In this document: one piece after another, positions 35,161 through 47,720 of the stretch | How the letters are laid out: each line of letters starts with the position of its first letter | Position numbering within the stretch: position 1 is the stretch's first letter | NCBI RefSeq assembly: GCF_040802235.1 | Contig: NC_133163.1 | Span: 43,296,501 to 43,360,500, forward strand | DNA length: 64,000 nucleotides | From: Manis javanica | Taxonomy: Eukaryota > Chordata > Mammalia > Pholidota > Manidae | Direction: 5' to 3' | Notes under the pieces: generated by a model | The model's input: only the letters and a program-made list of their open reading frames with translations | Database searches by the model: none | What the model was told of the DNA's origin: nothing | Position numbers and translations under genes: made by a program

Positions 35161-35535
35161 ACAAAGAAAAAACTGAAGGAACAAAACAGCAGCAGAATCA
35201 CAGAATCCAAGAATAGACTAACAGTTACCAATGGGAAAGGGCCTGGGGAGGATGGGTGGGAAGGGAGGGACAAGGGGGGAAAGGGGGCATTATGATTAGC
35301 AGACATAATGTGGGGGGTGCGTCACGGGGAGGGCTGTACAACACAGAGATGACAAGTAGAGGTTCTATAGCATCTTACTACACTGATGGACAGTGACTGT
35401 AATGGAGTGTGAGGTGGGGACTTGATAATAGGGGAGTCTAGTACCCATAATGTTGCTCATGTAATTGTACATTAATGTTACCAAAATAAAAAAATAAACA
35501 AAAATAAAAATAAAAGTAAGCAAAGTGAAAAAAAT
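31339..35535 (+). mobile_element. L1-II: 5'-truncated L1 beginning at ORF2 codon 2
   Basis: Plus-strand L1 of 4.2 kb carries ORF2, 3' UTR and a long A-rich (AAAATAAAAA-type) tail from about 35484. The first L1 base corresponds to the codon directly after the ORF2 ATG of L1-I, so 5' UTR, ORF1 and the ORF2 start codon are all missing. Positions 33872-34971 match L1-I 10143-11242 (reverse complement) with three mismatches (33970, 34178, 34312), while sequence on either side is about 10-16% different. Confidence 0.93.
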
Positions 35536-35544
35536 AAGAAAAGC
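35536..35544. repeat. TSD, right copy, of L1-II
   Basis: AAGAAAAGC, repeat of 31330-31338. Confidence 0.75.
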
Positions 35545-35692
35545 TTTGAAGTAAAGGCTCAGAACAAAATGGAATTAATTACAAAAATAGAAAAAAAAGA
35601 AAACCCATTTCAGAATCTCTACTCCCATAAGACTGACCAGATTCAAACTTTTAAAAGCAAAAATAAGAATAGTGACCAAAGAATATGCATTT

Positions 35693-35697
<5 letters not shown>

Positions 35698-35737
<40 letters not shown>
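35698..35737 (+). repeat. (TG)20 microsatellite
   Basis: Uninterrupted TG dinucleotide run of 40 bp. It can adopt Z-DNA and is likely length-polymorphic. Confidence 0.97.
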
Positions 35738-35742
<5 letters not shown>

Positions 35743-36149
35743 TGGAGATAATATGGTACTGCTTCATTTCTCTCTGACTTGTCACAATTCTGTATCACCA
35801 AAGTTCATACTTTTTTATTTTATATAATGAGATTAAGAAAAAAAACTGAGTAACATCTTTAAACAGGAGGTCTATTTAGAATTATTTCTCTATTTGTAAC
35901 CCTGGAATAATTTTTTTCTCCTGGGATTATACCTGGTGGCTGGTTTTAAAATATAGATCTTTTCCTACTCCCCCCTTTTTTTTAGAGTGGAAGTTTTTTC
36001 CTTAAATAAATGTCTGTCACATTAATGATTAAAGTCAATTAAGTTCATCTTGGAAGGTGTGTAGAAACCATTAATTTCCTCACTCCAATTGGTGATGTAT
36101 TGCCCTCTAGTGGTGTGAAATGCTAAATATTGATGTAACACTAAGGCAG
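35738..36149. other. No gene recognised
   Basis: AT-rich sequence without a recognisable repeat. Confidence 0.45.
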
Positions 36150-37180
36150 AGTGAATTGGAATTTATTCAATTATTTCTTGAACAGCTACTTATGCCATGC
36201 ATAGTTCTAGGCTCTGTGGTTATAACAGCAAAGAAGATAAATTGGGATCCTGACCTGGAGCCACAGTATACAACATGCAAAAAGTAATTTGCTGAAAGTC
36301 ACATTACTGCTGTGCCAGTGGACAGAGGGAAGATCTATCTCTCTTCTACAGAAGTTTTAACAATTTCTCTTTTCTGAGGTCCTGGTGCAATGGTGCATAC
36401 ATTATAATGGGGAAGGTAGAAAATTAAAATTTAAATAGGAAAAGTGTTAGGTAGTGACACTTGCTCTGCAAAGAATGAAAATAGGGTAATGTGGCTCAGA
36501 GTGATTGAGTGGATACTTTAGATTGGAGTGTCTAGAATGGCTTCCATCAGAAGGTGATATTTGCCCTTAGATGTGATTGCCACAAGAGCCAGGCATATGA
36601 ATATCAGGAGACAGAGCATTTTAGGTAGAGGAAACAGCTAGAGCAAGAATCTTAAGATAGATATAAGCTTGGGGTGTGCACAGAACAGAAAGATTGTCAG
36701 AGTGGAATAGTAGATGGAGAGAATGGTATAGGATGAAGGTGGAAAGATAGGGAATGGCCAAATCATGTAGGGTCTTGAGAAATTCAAGAAAAGAAAGTTG
36801 AAGAACTTCCAGAAGGGGAATAACATAATTTGATTCGCCTTCTTTAAAATCTCACTCTGGTTACTGTGTGGAGAATAAATCATAGGTGAGCAAAGGAGGA
36901 AATTGGGATAACAGTGAGGAGGATGCTGTCATTCTTCTCCAGCAGAAATGATGCTCTAGTATTGCAATGGTGGAAATGCAGAGAGCTGACATATTTGGGT
37001 GTGTTTTAAAGGTAGACTCAGCAGGACTTCTTGAATGAGTTGAATATAAGTGCTGAGGGAAAGTGAGGACCTGTGAATGATGGCTCAATTTTTAATTGAG
37101 TAAACTGAGTTGGAAGGAAATGGTATATGCCAAGATGAGGAAGATTGCCTGAGCATTAGATTTGGGAAGCAAGTCAGGTC
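36150..37180 (-). mobile_element. L2 fragment, about 1 kb, with a foreign 113-bp block
   Basis: Reverse L2 order: 'attatttcttgaacagctac', 'agttctaggctctgtggtta', 'aggaaacagctagagcaaga', 'gaatggccaaatcatgtagg', 'aataacataatttgattcgc', 'ctcactctggttactgtgtg' and 'agcaggacttcttgaatgag'. The L2 is interrupted at about 36283-36405 by a block that recurs at 38092-38212. Confidence 0.75.
36288..36402 (+). repeat. Copy A of a duplicated about 113-bp segment
   Basis: About 82% identical by eye to 38095-38209, same orientation. The longest shared string is 'ccagtggacagagggaagat'. Here it lies inside an L2 without the rest of a MIR. Confidence 0.7.
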
Positions 37181-37569
37181 ATGGCCTTCATGGCTTGGAT
37201 ACAAATGCAGTACAACTTTCTAAAAAGTGTGTTATGCAATGATGCTGGAACAATACATAAATATTGAGGTTTGAAGAGGCATAGGAAAACTGTAGAGTTT
37301 ATCAAGGAAATTAGGAAGAATTGCTGTAGATGGCAGTGTGAGGCAAGCCAAACGGGGGGGAAATAATTTAGCACCAAGAGCCAATGGCTTTGAAGCCTCC
37401 TATCAGGAACCTCTCTCCCACTTCCTTTTCTGTGGTTTGGGGTCTTACATCATGTACCACAAGGAAGTGTTGCAAAACAGCTTGGAGATGAACTAGTCCA
37501 ACTCCCTTCTTCTACGAACAAGGTGCTGAAGCCCAGAGCTGAGGGGGTGGGAGGCAAGCCAGCATTTGT

Positions 37570-37790
37570 GGCACTCTTGCAATACACCAGATACTATATG
37601 AGAAACTTCATCTACCTTGCCTCATCAATTCTTTGAAAAATCTTGCAAAGTATGCATCAAGTCCCATTTTCCAGCTAAGCAACTGAGGCTCTGAGAAGCC
37701 AAAGGTCTTATAAGTGGCTGCTAGAAGAGATGGAACTAGAGCTCGCTCTCAAGTTCCAGTGCTCTGGAATCCATGCAATGTTATTCTACG
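37570..37790 (-). mobile_element. MIR SINE
   Basis: Reverse MIR order: 'caatacaccagatactatat', 'attttccagctaagcaactg', 'aggctctgagaagcc' and 'gctgctagaagagatggaac'. Confidence 0.75.
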
Positions 37791-37959
37791 GATTTTTGAA
37801 AATATGAAGAGGAAAATGAAATTAATTCTAGTAACTCTCCTTAGAGTATAACTGTCCATCTTTCCACCCAAACATTTGGAGGCAAGCCAGATGCAATGTT
37901 TCTCTACAGCAGCCAAACCAATTCTCCTGGCAAGGCCACAACTGGTTTTGGTAATAATG

Positions 37960-38110
37960 GTGATGATGTAGCTGCTATTTACTAAGTGCTGTGCTCCAGG
38001 GCGTCAAACAGTCTCTTGCTTAATCCTCACAACAAACTTGCAGTCTGTTCTTATCTCCATTTTAAAGAGGAAATTAAGACAGAGAGGTTAAGCAATTTGC
38101 CAAAAGTCAC
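37960..38110 (-). mobile_element. MIR SINE fragment
   Basis: Reverse MIR order: 'tatttactaagtgctgtgct', 'taatcctcacaacaaacttg' and 'agacagagaggttaagcaat'. It runs directly into copy B of the duplicated segment. Confidence 0.75.
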
Positions 38111-38209
38111 ATCACTACTGTCCCAGTGGACAGAGGGAAGATCTGTCTCTCTTCGAAAGAAGCTTTTGCAATTTCTCTTCTCTTGGGCCCTGGTGCCATG
38201 GTGTACACC
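38095..38209 (+). repeat. Copy B of a duplicated about 113-bp segment
   Basis: Paralogue of 36288-36402. This copy is continuous with a MIR on its left, so it may be the source, or both may be the same diverged MIR-associated unit. Confidence 0.7.
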
Positions 38210-38212
38210 AGC

Positions 38213-41200
38213 CTGTCCTCATTTGCAGTGCTAGGAATACGGGGAATAGGACCCTGCTGGGGCAGTCTTTGGCCACCACTGAGCATCATGCATAGTATAA
38301 AATTTTATCTAACTTTGTATCCTCACCCTACAAGACAAAAGAGAAGATGAAAGAAAAGCGAATGTGAGCCAGCAGGGTTCGGTCTGGGAAACTGGGATCT
38401 CTGAGGGCCCTTTGTGAGTTGGAGGAGAGGCCTGTCTTCCGAAAGACAGTGGCTATCCCTACAGGCTTACAGAGGACTCCCCAGATTGTCCTGGAGAGCC
38501 AATTACACCCAGTTCAGTGAAGCTGGAAACAGAAAGCAGGTGAGGCTGGGCCTTTTTCAAATAAAAGTCTCTGCAGATTGTTTAATAGATCCCATGGCCA
38601 ACCTCAGGGCCTGTTAATGTGATTCAAGGATGCCTGAGTAACTGATGCTTGTTGTAGTTTAAGAGTGGCTCTTGCTGTAATTTAAAGGTGAAACTTTGGA
38701 CAACATTAACGTCAAGAAATGGAGAACTGAGTTCATGACACAACCATACTGTGTTGCGCTCTGCAGCTGTACTTTTCATGGCTGCAACACCAGATTGGTG
38801 CAACACATTAGAACCAGATAAGTGGTTGCCAGCATGTATTCAGATTAGCTGATGTGCAGAACTCTCCATTCTCATAGAATTGGAGATGCGCACTTCATTT
38901 TTCTGTAATGCTCAGTCAAAAGGATGTTTTTCACCCAACTGTGCAGTCCCCTTTGTGAGGACTTGGGGACCTGGAAACTTGTACCTCTGCCTGCCCTGCA
39001 CACCTGCATTGTTTATCCTGACTGCAACATTGTTTGCTTTACCCAGACAGTGTCTGAGCCTGGTTATCCATCAATCTAAGTTTGCTGTTGACCTTTGTGC
39101 ATACAGTCGCCTTGGAGATTAGAGGCAGAAGTAGGAGTAATGGCATTTCTCCAAACCCAGCAGAAATGAAGGGACCAATATGACATTGGCGTATTGATCA
39201 GCTGAGCCTTTCATTCTGAGAAAGCTAGGGGTTTGGGATGTGTAGCAGGAAGAACTGTGGGTGAAGCATGGCCTTTATCCCTCTGCATCTGGTCCACTAA
39301 AAGTAGAGCAAGGCTTTTTTTTCCCCAAAGGATTGTAAAACTAGACATGCCTTGCCTATTTACTGCTCTAGTGAAAATCACTGAGCCAACAGAGGGAGCT
39401 AAAGCAACATAAATGGGACTGTTGGATTCAGAGACTTCTTGCAAAGAAATCCCCAAATACTTGAAGGGCTTTAAGTAACCATATTCCAGGGAGTCGGGGG
39501 ATGCAGTATAAAATAGGCAAAAGATCAATGAAAAACGTCTAGACTGTTTCCTCACATTTTGTCCCTGCTTCTCTCTGAGGAACAGCTTCATTCTCCCCTA
39601 ACAGATCAGTTTTCTCCTTGGTGCCAGAGCCATGACCTCTGATAGTTCCTGGGTTCACGTCTTTCCAATTTTTCCCTTAAGAAGAAAAGGGTTTCCTGAC
39701 ATCAGGTCCAATTTCAAGAATCCCAGAGAAGGACTGATTGTCCCAGCTTGGGTCATGTGCCCATATCCTGACTGAAACTCCATGATCAAGAGAATGGAGT
39801 ACAGTGATTGGCAGCCCCCTTGGAATCACTGCATGGTTGGGTATGGGGGGATGATGTGCAGGGAGAAATTTTAATGGGCAATACAGACAGACTTTGCAGC
39901 CTTCCATATTGAGTCAGCCACTCCTGCCTGTGCATCTTTTAATAAACTAGCCACAGGCTCTGATGTGTACCTTAGGGACTATGGGATAACAGAGAAACTT
40001 TTGAGGAGTTTAAGAGTATTAATGTCTATGTTTAGGGGCCAAGAAATAATTCCACTGTATCTTCCAGGATGTCCATCAGGTTATGGATCAGGACAGAATT
40101 CCTCAAAGGTAAGAGCTCAGGCACTCTTGGGAGCTCTCTCCTATCATAAAGGGGCAAAATACCTCCTTATTTTAGTGAGACCAGGAGAGACTGCAGGGTG
40201 CCCAGCAAGGTGCAAGCGGGCTTCTGGTAGGGAAAGGGCTTACAAGCATGAGAGCAGCCAGGGTTGTTTTTTTCACAACTGCGTAGGGCACACTTCATTG
40301 TATAGTGTGAATGGTGCCCCTGGGCCGTGCAAAGGAGCAGCTATGGCAGAGCCACAGCAGAAGTCGTCAGGGGGCAGTAACACTGACAGAGATAACAGAA
40401 AATGTTAACTGATCCTTTAGGGGACCCATGAGGTCCTGGGTCTCTGAGGGAATGGAAGGACACTTGGAGGGCGGTGCCATTTGGAGACCCAGTGATCTTA
40501 CTGGAAATGGGAAGACACAGGGGGACAAAGTCTATCATGATCAGTAGCCACGTCCTTATTTTCTGTCCTCCAAGGGCTGGTACACAGCCAGGGAAACTGA
40601 AGGTCACACCTCTCTTCTGAGTCCTTGGGAATAGAAATCCTAACGTCAGTGAAGATAACCAAGGCTGGAGCTGATGTTACTGACAGAGGAGAAAAAACAG
40701 GGCTGAAAAGTTCACTGTGTGAGTTTGACATTGCTCACCACTGTATCTAAGAACAAGGGAAACATTATATAACCACTCACAGTCTTTCACAGCAAAACAA
40801 ATGGAGAAGCAATAGAGCAGATCATAAACTTTCTGATGCAGCCAGTGTTAATATTATTATTTTAATTAGCATCTTCTTTTATGTTGTTTTAGGGCTGTCA
40901 TCAGATGATGTACAAAGGCCAAACTGAGTGCCAGTGGGCAGATGCCAGCCCTGTGTCAGTCAATCATTTTGGTGATTAATATTCTTGACCCAGAGAAAAT
41001 AACATCTTCTCTCCAAATCCAGAATATTTTTGGCATAAAATTTTGGAAACTAGGCCTAAAACTGTCTATGGTGACTATCTTGTCTATCCTCAGCCTAGTC
41101 ATAGGTTTGATAGCTAATCTAGGATTTATTTCAAAAACCAAGGAGAAATAGTAAAGGTCATCTATTCCAACACTATTTCCTTCCTGCTTTCCTGCCTTGC

Positions 41201-42480
41201 TCCCTTCCTTCCTTCTTTCTTTCTTCTATTCTCTTTTCTTGTGAATTCACTATTATATTTAATTTTGAATTGCATTTTATCTGATTATAAAAATAATATA
41301 TATTATATATTAAGATTTTGAAAAGATAGAAACAGAAAATTTAAAGTAAATGCCTCACAGCCTACCCAGAATAAACACTGTATGTACACTATTTTTGTAT
41401 TCATTATAAGACTTGAACTCACTCTGTTCTTTGACTCTTTCCCCAAATCTCAGGTAGAAATGTGGCACCTAAACTTTTGATTAGACAGAGGCAGCTACCC
41501 ATGAAGAGGAAGCAGGAAGAACATTCCAAAGATCTTAGAGGATCTTTGAAGACTTGTCAGAATATTTTTCCTCAGTTTCAAATGGGGGGATTGAGCTTCA
41601 GCGTCATTTGCCAAAAGCCAATGGCTCTATTAGGGCTCCTCTAAGGTAGTAGATAATCGCTTCAAAACTCACCATGTTCCTTTCCATGTGTGAAGTCCAG
41701 GAAATGGGCAGAATACAGAGTCCAGAACTGAACAAAATATGTCATGTGAAAGGATGCCAGAAAAGTCTCTAATTTTCTCTTTTGAAGTTATATGTCTCAT
41801 CAGTGTGTGAAAACAAAGTTCCAAAAGGAACACTTCCTAAATTAGACAAGAATGGGTAGCAATTTTATATCAAGGAAAATACAGCAGACTCTGTCTTCTG
41901 TATAATGAATAAGCGGTAAGTGTGGTTTAGTATGTGCCTACTGATATTAATAATTTCCTGTTGAATTGAAATATGTAGAAACATCTTTGAGGGCAGTGAA
42001 CATTTTTATAACTCTAAATGGCCTTTCAGATGCTATGTGTAGTTTGGCTGTCCAGCAGAAATAACTGTGTGGAAGTGATGATAGATTTCACTTTTAAATG
42101 AAATAGTAAGAAAAAATAAATAAATGTATAGGAATGGAGGAAAATACTCCCCAAATCAAACAAATTCCATGTGAATATTTTATCAACTTTAAATTTCAGA
42201 TTGTAGGTCATAATTGAGAATCCATACAAATTAGTATTAGAAGGTATTCTATACCCATTGTATACAATCTTTCCCTAATCCACTATCCATGTGTGAAGTT
42301 GACATTTGGGCTGTTGTTTATCAAGAGTGGTGACGGCTTCATGCTGACCCAGATGATCTTTGTCCACTTACACTTCTATCAGAGGCACAGGTGAGAGACT
42401 GGACAGTTCACTGATGTAATCTGCTGCTCCTAAAAAGCCTCATGTGGCATTTGCCTTCTTACCAGGATGGGTTATCTTTT
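38213..42480. other. No gene recognised; CT-rich tract within
   Basis: Mostly unique sequence. A frame at 39965-40408 (plus) is one of the longest outside repeats (147 codons), but it is Gly/Ser-rich, has no recognisable domain and no splice context. An AT-rich segment at 41245-41400 could be an old LINE or DNA-transposon relic. Confidence 0.45.
41178..41240 (+). repeat. CT-rich (CTTC/CCTT) low-complexity tract
   Basis: Imperfect tetranucleotide polypyrimidine run, including 'cccttccttccttctttctt'. Confidence 0.8.
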
Positions 42481-42660
42481 TGTCACTCAAAACTCAAAAC
42501 TGTTAACTGCTGGACCTGCAGCATTGACATCAGCATTATCAGATGAGTTTGTAAGACTCGCAAGTCTCACTTCACATCTCTGAAATCAGAATCTGCATTT
42601 TAGTAAGATCTGTGAGGGCTCCATATAAACATTAAAGTTTAAGAATTACTGGGCTAATTG
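42481..42660. mobile_element. MER5-type element fragment
   Basis: 'cattgacatcagcattatca', 'gaaatcagaatctgcatttt' and 'aaagtttaagaattactggg' follow the MER5 plan in reverse. Confidence 0.5.
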
Positions 42661-42844
42661 ATTATTAAGAGTTGCAGTCATCCATTTGCCTTACTCTCTT
42701 TGCATTGCCCAAATAAAACACACATACAATTCAGATTTAAAATTAAAGAGCAGTCACTGGTCAAAAATCACAGACTCATAGTATTTAATTGATGAAAGCA
42801 ATACTAAAAATCATTTAGTTTAAACCCTTTAAATAGCAGAGGTT

Positions 42845-43200
42845 TCTAAGTGTCCCCTACTATTTATTCTCCTCTTCTTCCTTTTAGTAATAGAGCTTTC
42901 TAAGATTTAGCTCAGCACATGACCACCCAACAAGAGAGTACATTTACCATGCTTTCTTGCTAGGGATGGTCATGTGACTAAATTTGACTCAACGAGATGT
43001 GAGCAGAAGAGATGCATGCAACTTCCAGTCAGTTTCTTAGTAAAGTGGCTGCTTGCTATCAAGTTTCCTTTTTCCTGCTGTCTTTAAGCAGCAACATTTG
43101 CAGGAGGTACCTCGGACCCAGAGATGGATGTGGTATACTGAGAACGGCAGAGCTGACTAACCATCCTGGGTCAATGAATGATCTTACGTAGCAGATCTAT
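42845..43200 (+). repeat. Unassigned interspersed repeat related to 2275-2660
   Basis: 'ctagggatggtcatgtgact', 'aacgagatgtgagcagaaga' and 'gatgcatgcaacttccagtc' resemble the motif order of the 2275 block. The family name is not certain. Confidence 0.45.
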
Positions 43201-45948
43201 CTGCCCAACTACCTCAGAAAGCCAGCTCAGCTTTGGATATAGGAGAGAAATCAAGCTTTACCCCATCTTATCCAATGAAGCCACTGTGATTTTGAATTTC
43301 TTTTTAATGGCAGTTTAACCTCTGTACCCAGCTTCATAAGTTAGGAACTAAGGTCCAGAAAATTTGATTTATAGTGAAAAATACCACCTATAAATGTAAA
43401 ACTAAATCTATGGGAAATATTTAAAGATTAAAAAAATATTATACCCAAATTTTTAATGAAAACATTTTTTAACAATTCCAGACCAAAGGTGATAAAATGC
43501 TTAGCTTTGTGGTTTTATCTTAGTTACCCATGAAGGAGAAATCCATATTTGTTTATCACCCAGCAGTTACTTGGGTGAATGAACTAATGAATGAAAACAT
43601 AAAGTGAACTCTGTTTTTACTACACCACCAAATATTTCATATTTGTTTGGCCCTTGATTATTTTAAAGAATGTAATCTTAAGGTACATCTTAAGTTGATT
43701 GACAGTCACCATGAAATGAAGTCAAATAGGCATATCTTACATGCTTTTAAGAGTTTGTAGTTACAGTTGATATATGGAAGGTAGTTATAGATCTATGTGT
43801 TTGAACTAGGTTAGGACTACAGTTCAACATTAGTTTTTCCTGTTTTGTGGTCATACCTTAATAGTCATTAAACCAGTCATGATGACGGTTGAGGATATCC
43901 AAGCATGATATTGTCTACATGAGGATGGTTTATTGACACCACAATTCAGTTTTGAATTCAGGTAGTCTTTGACTAGTACCGACTTCTTAACAGATTTTTC
44001 TAGGATCATATTTCTACTAATATAAGTTAAATTATCTCTGGCTATACTAAGACAAAACTCTTACCCATCACTCAGTCATATTTATCCAGTGCTTAAAAAC
44101 ACAAAATTTGACTATATGAGCTAGTTATAAAATAGGAAAAGTAACAAGGCACCAAATGGTCACCCCAGATTGCCTTCAATCACAGGTAATCAATTATAGG
44201 GCTGTCCTGGAGGAAGAAATCTGAAAGGACTGCATGCATGAGTGTGTGAGCAATATGTGCAGACTTATTTTAGTTTTGTTTTTAATAATTGCTCATCACT
44301 GACAGTGGACAACATATCTTCTACCTCAGGATGTGTTTATAATATTGATAAGAACTTAATAAGTTCAATGTAAAGTTGTCTAAAACTATTAAAAATGATT
44401 AAAACTTAATGTAACCAAAATCATTTTAAAACATTTTAAACATGTGATAAAAATTCTATAAATAATTCACATCTCTAGTTTGTCTTAATTTTTTTGCATT
44501 GATAAATCATATTCCCAGATCCATCAAAGTCTCCTGCTTAGTCTCCTTCCCAATCTTAGCTATATTTTAAAAAATTACCTGGAGGGTTTTAAAAAAATCC
44601 CAAAGCCCAGGCCAAACCCAATAAATTACATGAGGGTAATGTAGGACGCTTTGGGGGTAGGACCTTGATGTCAGGATCTTCACCTTCATTTAGATGTAGG
44701 GAGAGGGTTGGTTGGGTCAACGGGTGTAACCTATTAACCGAGGGAGACAGATATTCATTTGAGATGAAGGAACAGCAGATGTTCATCAGGCATTTCATTC
44801 CATGAACCATCATTTTCCACCTGAAACACATTTCGCCTTCATCAGTTACTTCATATGTTTGTCACCAGGAGGATTTAGGGCTCTCAAAATAGAGGGGCTC
44901 TCTATTTTGAGGGCTTTTCTGAAAAGTTAAACCTGAGAGAAATGAATAATTCCTTGAATTCTGCTTTGACTTCTCATTTGCCTTACTGCACTTCACAGAG
45001 GTTTTCAAATAACCAGGTAATGGCTTCAGCAGGTGCCTCGTGGCCATTAGTCTTTGCAAATGACCAGCTTGATCTGGCCAGTTCCCCCATTTTCCCTTGA
45101 ACTCAGAGAGAGTCTTCCTTCCTAATCTGTCAGCACAGGAAATTGCTGGCTATTATCTTCTTTCATGCAAGAAGCACAGAAAACAAAGAGGTCGTACTGA
45201 TCAGTGTTTTTGAATATGTGTTCAGTTGGGACTGGAAAATTTCCCTCAAAACCAAATTGTTCCATCTCTGGTGAACCAGGCCACCCCATGTTAAGGACCA
45301 AAGACAGCATCTAATTCTCAGAATGCTTCTATGCAAAAATGAAAAAGAGCGAATGTTTTAGTAAGATTAGTAAAAAGCACCTGTGATTTAGCTTCTAAAT
45401 ACAAAGCCATTCAAATTTCTGTTACCAACTTTATTTGGTTTTTTCAATATATAGGACACTACACTTTAGAATATCATTTGTCTTGACATTCCTATTCAGA
45501 ACCAATTGTTCAAAATCGGACATTTGAATTTGGGTGTTTAGGATCATTAAATCACACTGAGCTGAACTGTAGTGAAGAGAAAGAAAGGTGAGAATTTGGT
45601 CCTCTTTAATTTAATAAATATTTGCTGACAGGCATGTATGTGGAATGAAATGGTTTCTCCTTTAGCCACATCATTTCCCTGTCATCCTCAGAGGGTAATG
45701 TCAAGTTGATAATGAACCTCTTCATTTCATAGTTTCTGTTTTGAATTGTCCAATAACTTCACTTCGCTGAAACCAGTTCTGCTATAGACATTCTTCAGAG
45801 ATTTCAAGGAACATCTGTTCTTTTAACTTGTTTATAAATTGCTCAAATATCTGTACATGAAATCCTTCCAGACTTTTCCTCAGGGGAAAATCTAAAATTT
45901 TTTCATCTTTTTAGCTTCCTTTGTTTAAAGAAGTTAACTATGCCATGA
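43201..45948. other. No gene recognised
   Basis: AT-rich. A short MER5-like piece may lie near 44570-44700 ('attacctggagggttttaaa'). A short inverted repeat at about 44880-44917 ('ctctcaaaatagagggg' / 'ctctattttgaggg') could form a local hairpin. Confidence 0.45.
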
Positions 45949-46752
45949 TTTTTTTTTTTGGTACCATTAATGTACAATTACATGAGCAACATTATGGTTA
46001 CTAGACTCCCCCTATTATAAAGTACCCACCACATACCCCATTAGAATCACTATATATCAGTGTAGTAAGATGCTATAGAGTCACTACTTGTCTTCTTTGT
46101 GTTATACTGCCTTCCCGGTGTCCCACCCCCTACATTAGGTGTGCTAATCGTAATGTCCCTGTTTCCCCCTTATCCCTCCCTTCCCACCCATCCTCCCCAG
46201 TCCCTTTCCCTTTGGTAACTGTTTTGTTCCTTCAGTTTTTTCTTTATTCTTATACTCCACTGATGAGTGAAATCATTTGACACTTGTCTTTCTCGGTCTG
46301 GCTTATGTCACTGAGCATAATATCCTCTAGCTCCATCCATGTTGTTGCAAATGGTAGGATTCGTTTTCTTCTTATGGCTGAATAATATTCCATTGTGTAT
46401 ATGTACCACATCTTCTTTATCCATTTATCTACTGATGGACACTTAGGTTGCTTCCATTTCTTGGCTATTGTAAATAGTGCTGTGATAAACATAGGGGTGC
46501 ATCTGTCTTTTTCAAACTGGGCTGCTGCATTCTTAGGGTAAATTCCTAGTAGTGGAATTCCTGGGTCAAATGGTATTTCTATTTTGAGTTTTTAGAGGAA
46601 CCTCCACACTGCTTTCCACAAACGTTGAACTAATTTATATTCCCACCAGCAATGTAGGAGGGTTCCCCTTTCTCCACATCCTTACCAACATTTTTTGTTT
46701 GTCTTTTGGATGGTGGCCATTCTAACTGGTGTGAGGTGATAGCTCATGTGGC
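45949..46752 (-). mobile_element. L1-III: L1 3' tail, left part of the composite
   Basis: An 11-bp T-run (the poly(A) tail in reverse) is followed by L1 3' UTR and ORF2 C-terminus (46250-46492). Homology stops abruptly at 46752 in the L1 text 'gatagctcatgtgg', where L1-IV continues 'ttttaatttgc'. The break is thus at a TTTT/AA site, the preferred L1 endonuclease target. It lacks about 35 bp of 3' UTR around 46224 compared with the other copies. The rest of this L1 is not found beyond the composite. Confidence 0.9.
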
Positions 46753-46782
46753 TTTTTTTTTTTTGAGGGGGCATCTCTCATA

Positions 46783-46788
46783 TTTATT
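46783..46788 (-). terminator. Polyadenylation signal AATAAA of the env retrocopy
   Basis: AATAAA on the minus strand lies 18 bp before the A12 tail, the normal spacing for cleavage and polyadenylation. Confidence 0.75.
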
Positions 46789-47720
46789 GATCAAATAGTT
46801 GTTAACAACAATAAAATTCTGTATAGGGAACTCAGTGCTCAATGCACAATCATTAATCCACCCTAAGCCTAATTCTCATCAGTCTCCAGTCTTCTGAAGC
46901 ATAACGAACAAGTTCTTACATGGTGAATAAATTCTTACATAGTGAATAAGTTCTTATATGGTGAACAGTACAAGGGCAGTCATCACAGAAACTTTCAGTT
47001 TTGATCATGCATTATGAACTATAAACAATCAGGTCAAATATGAATATTTGTTTGATTTTTATACTTGATTTATATGTGAATCCCACATTTCTCCCTTATT
47101 ATTATTATTAGTATTATTTTTAATAAAATGCTGAAGTGGTAGATAGATGCAAATAAAGGTAGAAAACATAGTTTACTGTTGTAAGAGAGCAAATGTAGTT
47201 GATCAGGTGTGTGCCTGTAGACTAAGTGTTAATCCAAGCTAGACAACAGCAATAAAACATCCACGGATGCAGAAGATTTCTCTCAAAACAGGGGGGGGAT
47301 GAGGTTCTAAGCCTCACCTCTGTTGATCCCCAATTTCTCACTTTATGGCCCCCCTATGACTGTGCCTGTCTTAGGTTGTTCCTCCCTTGAGGAATCTTAC
47401 CCGTCTCTGGCTAACCAGTCATCTTCCGGGGCCATACAGGGAAATGTAAAGTTGGTAAGTGAGAGAGAAGCAATATTGTTTGAAAAGCTTAGCTTTTTAC
47501 TTCTTTGCAGATTTATGCCCTGTGGCTTCTATGCCCAGCATTTGTCTTGAGGTATCTTTACCACTTGGAAGAATTATGCTACTAGGTAAATTCGATATGA
47601 GGCATGAATTCTATTTAAGGGTTGCAATTAGGAAGGAAGAAGAAAAGCTATAGGAGTAGCAAATGGAAGATAACATGGGAAGATTGATTCTTTCTTTGAC
47701 ATATCTTCTTGTAGAGTAAC

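Noticed and set aside
35698..35737. Tandem repeat as a possible CRISPR-like array
   Set aside because: Plain TG microsatellite; no spaced direct repeats of 20-40 bp are seen anywhere in the window.
39965..40408. 147-codon plus frame
   Set aside because: Longest frame outside repeats, but low-complexity Gly/Ser/Lys composition, no domain and no flanking splice evidence.
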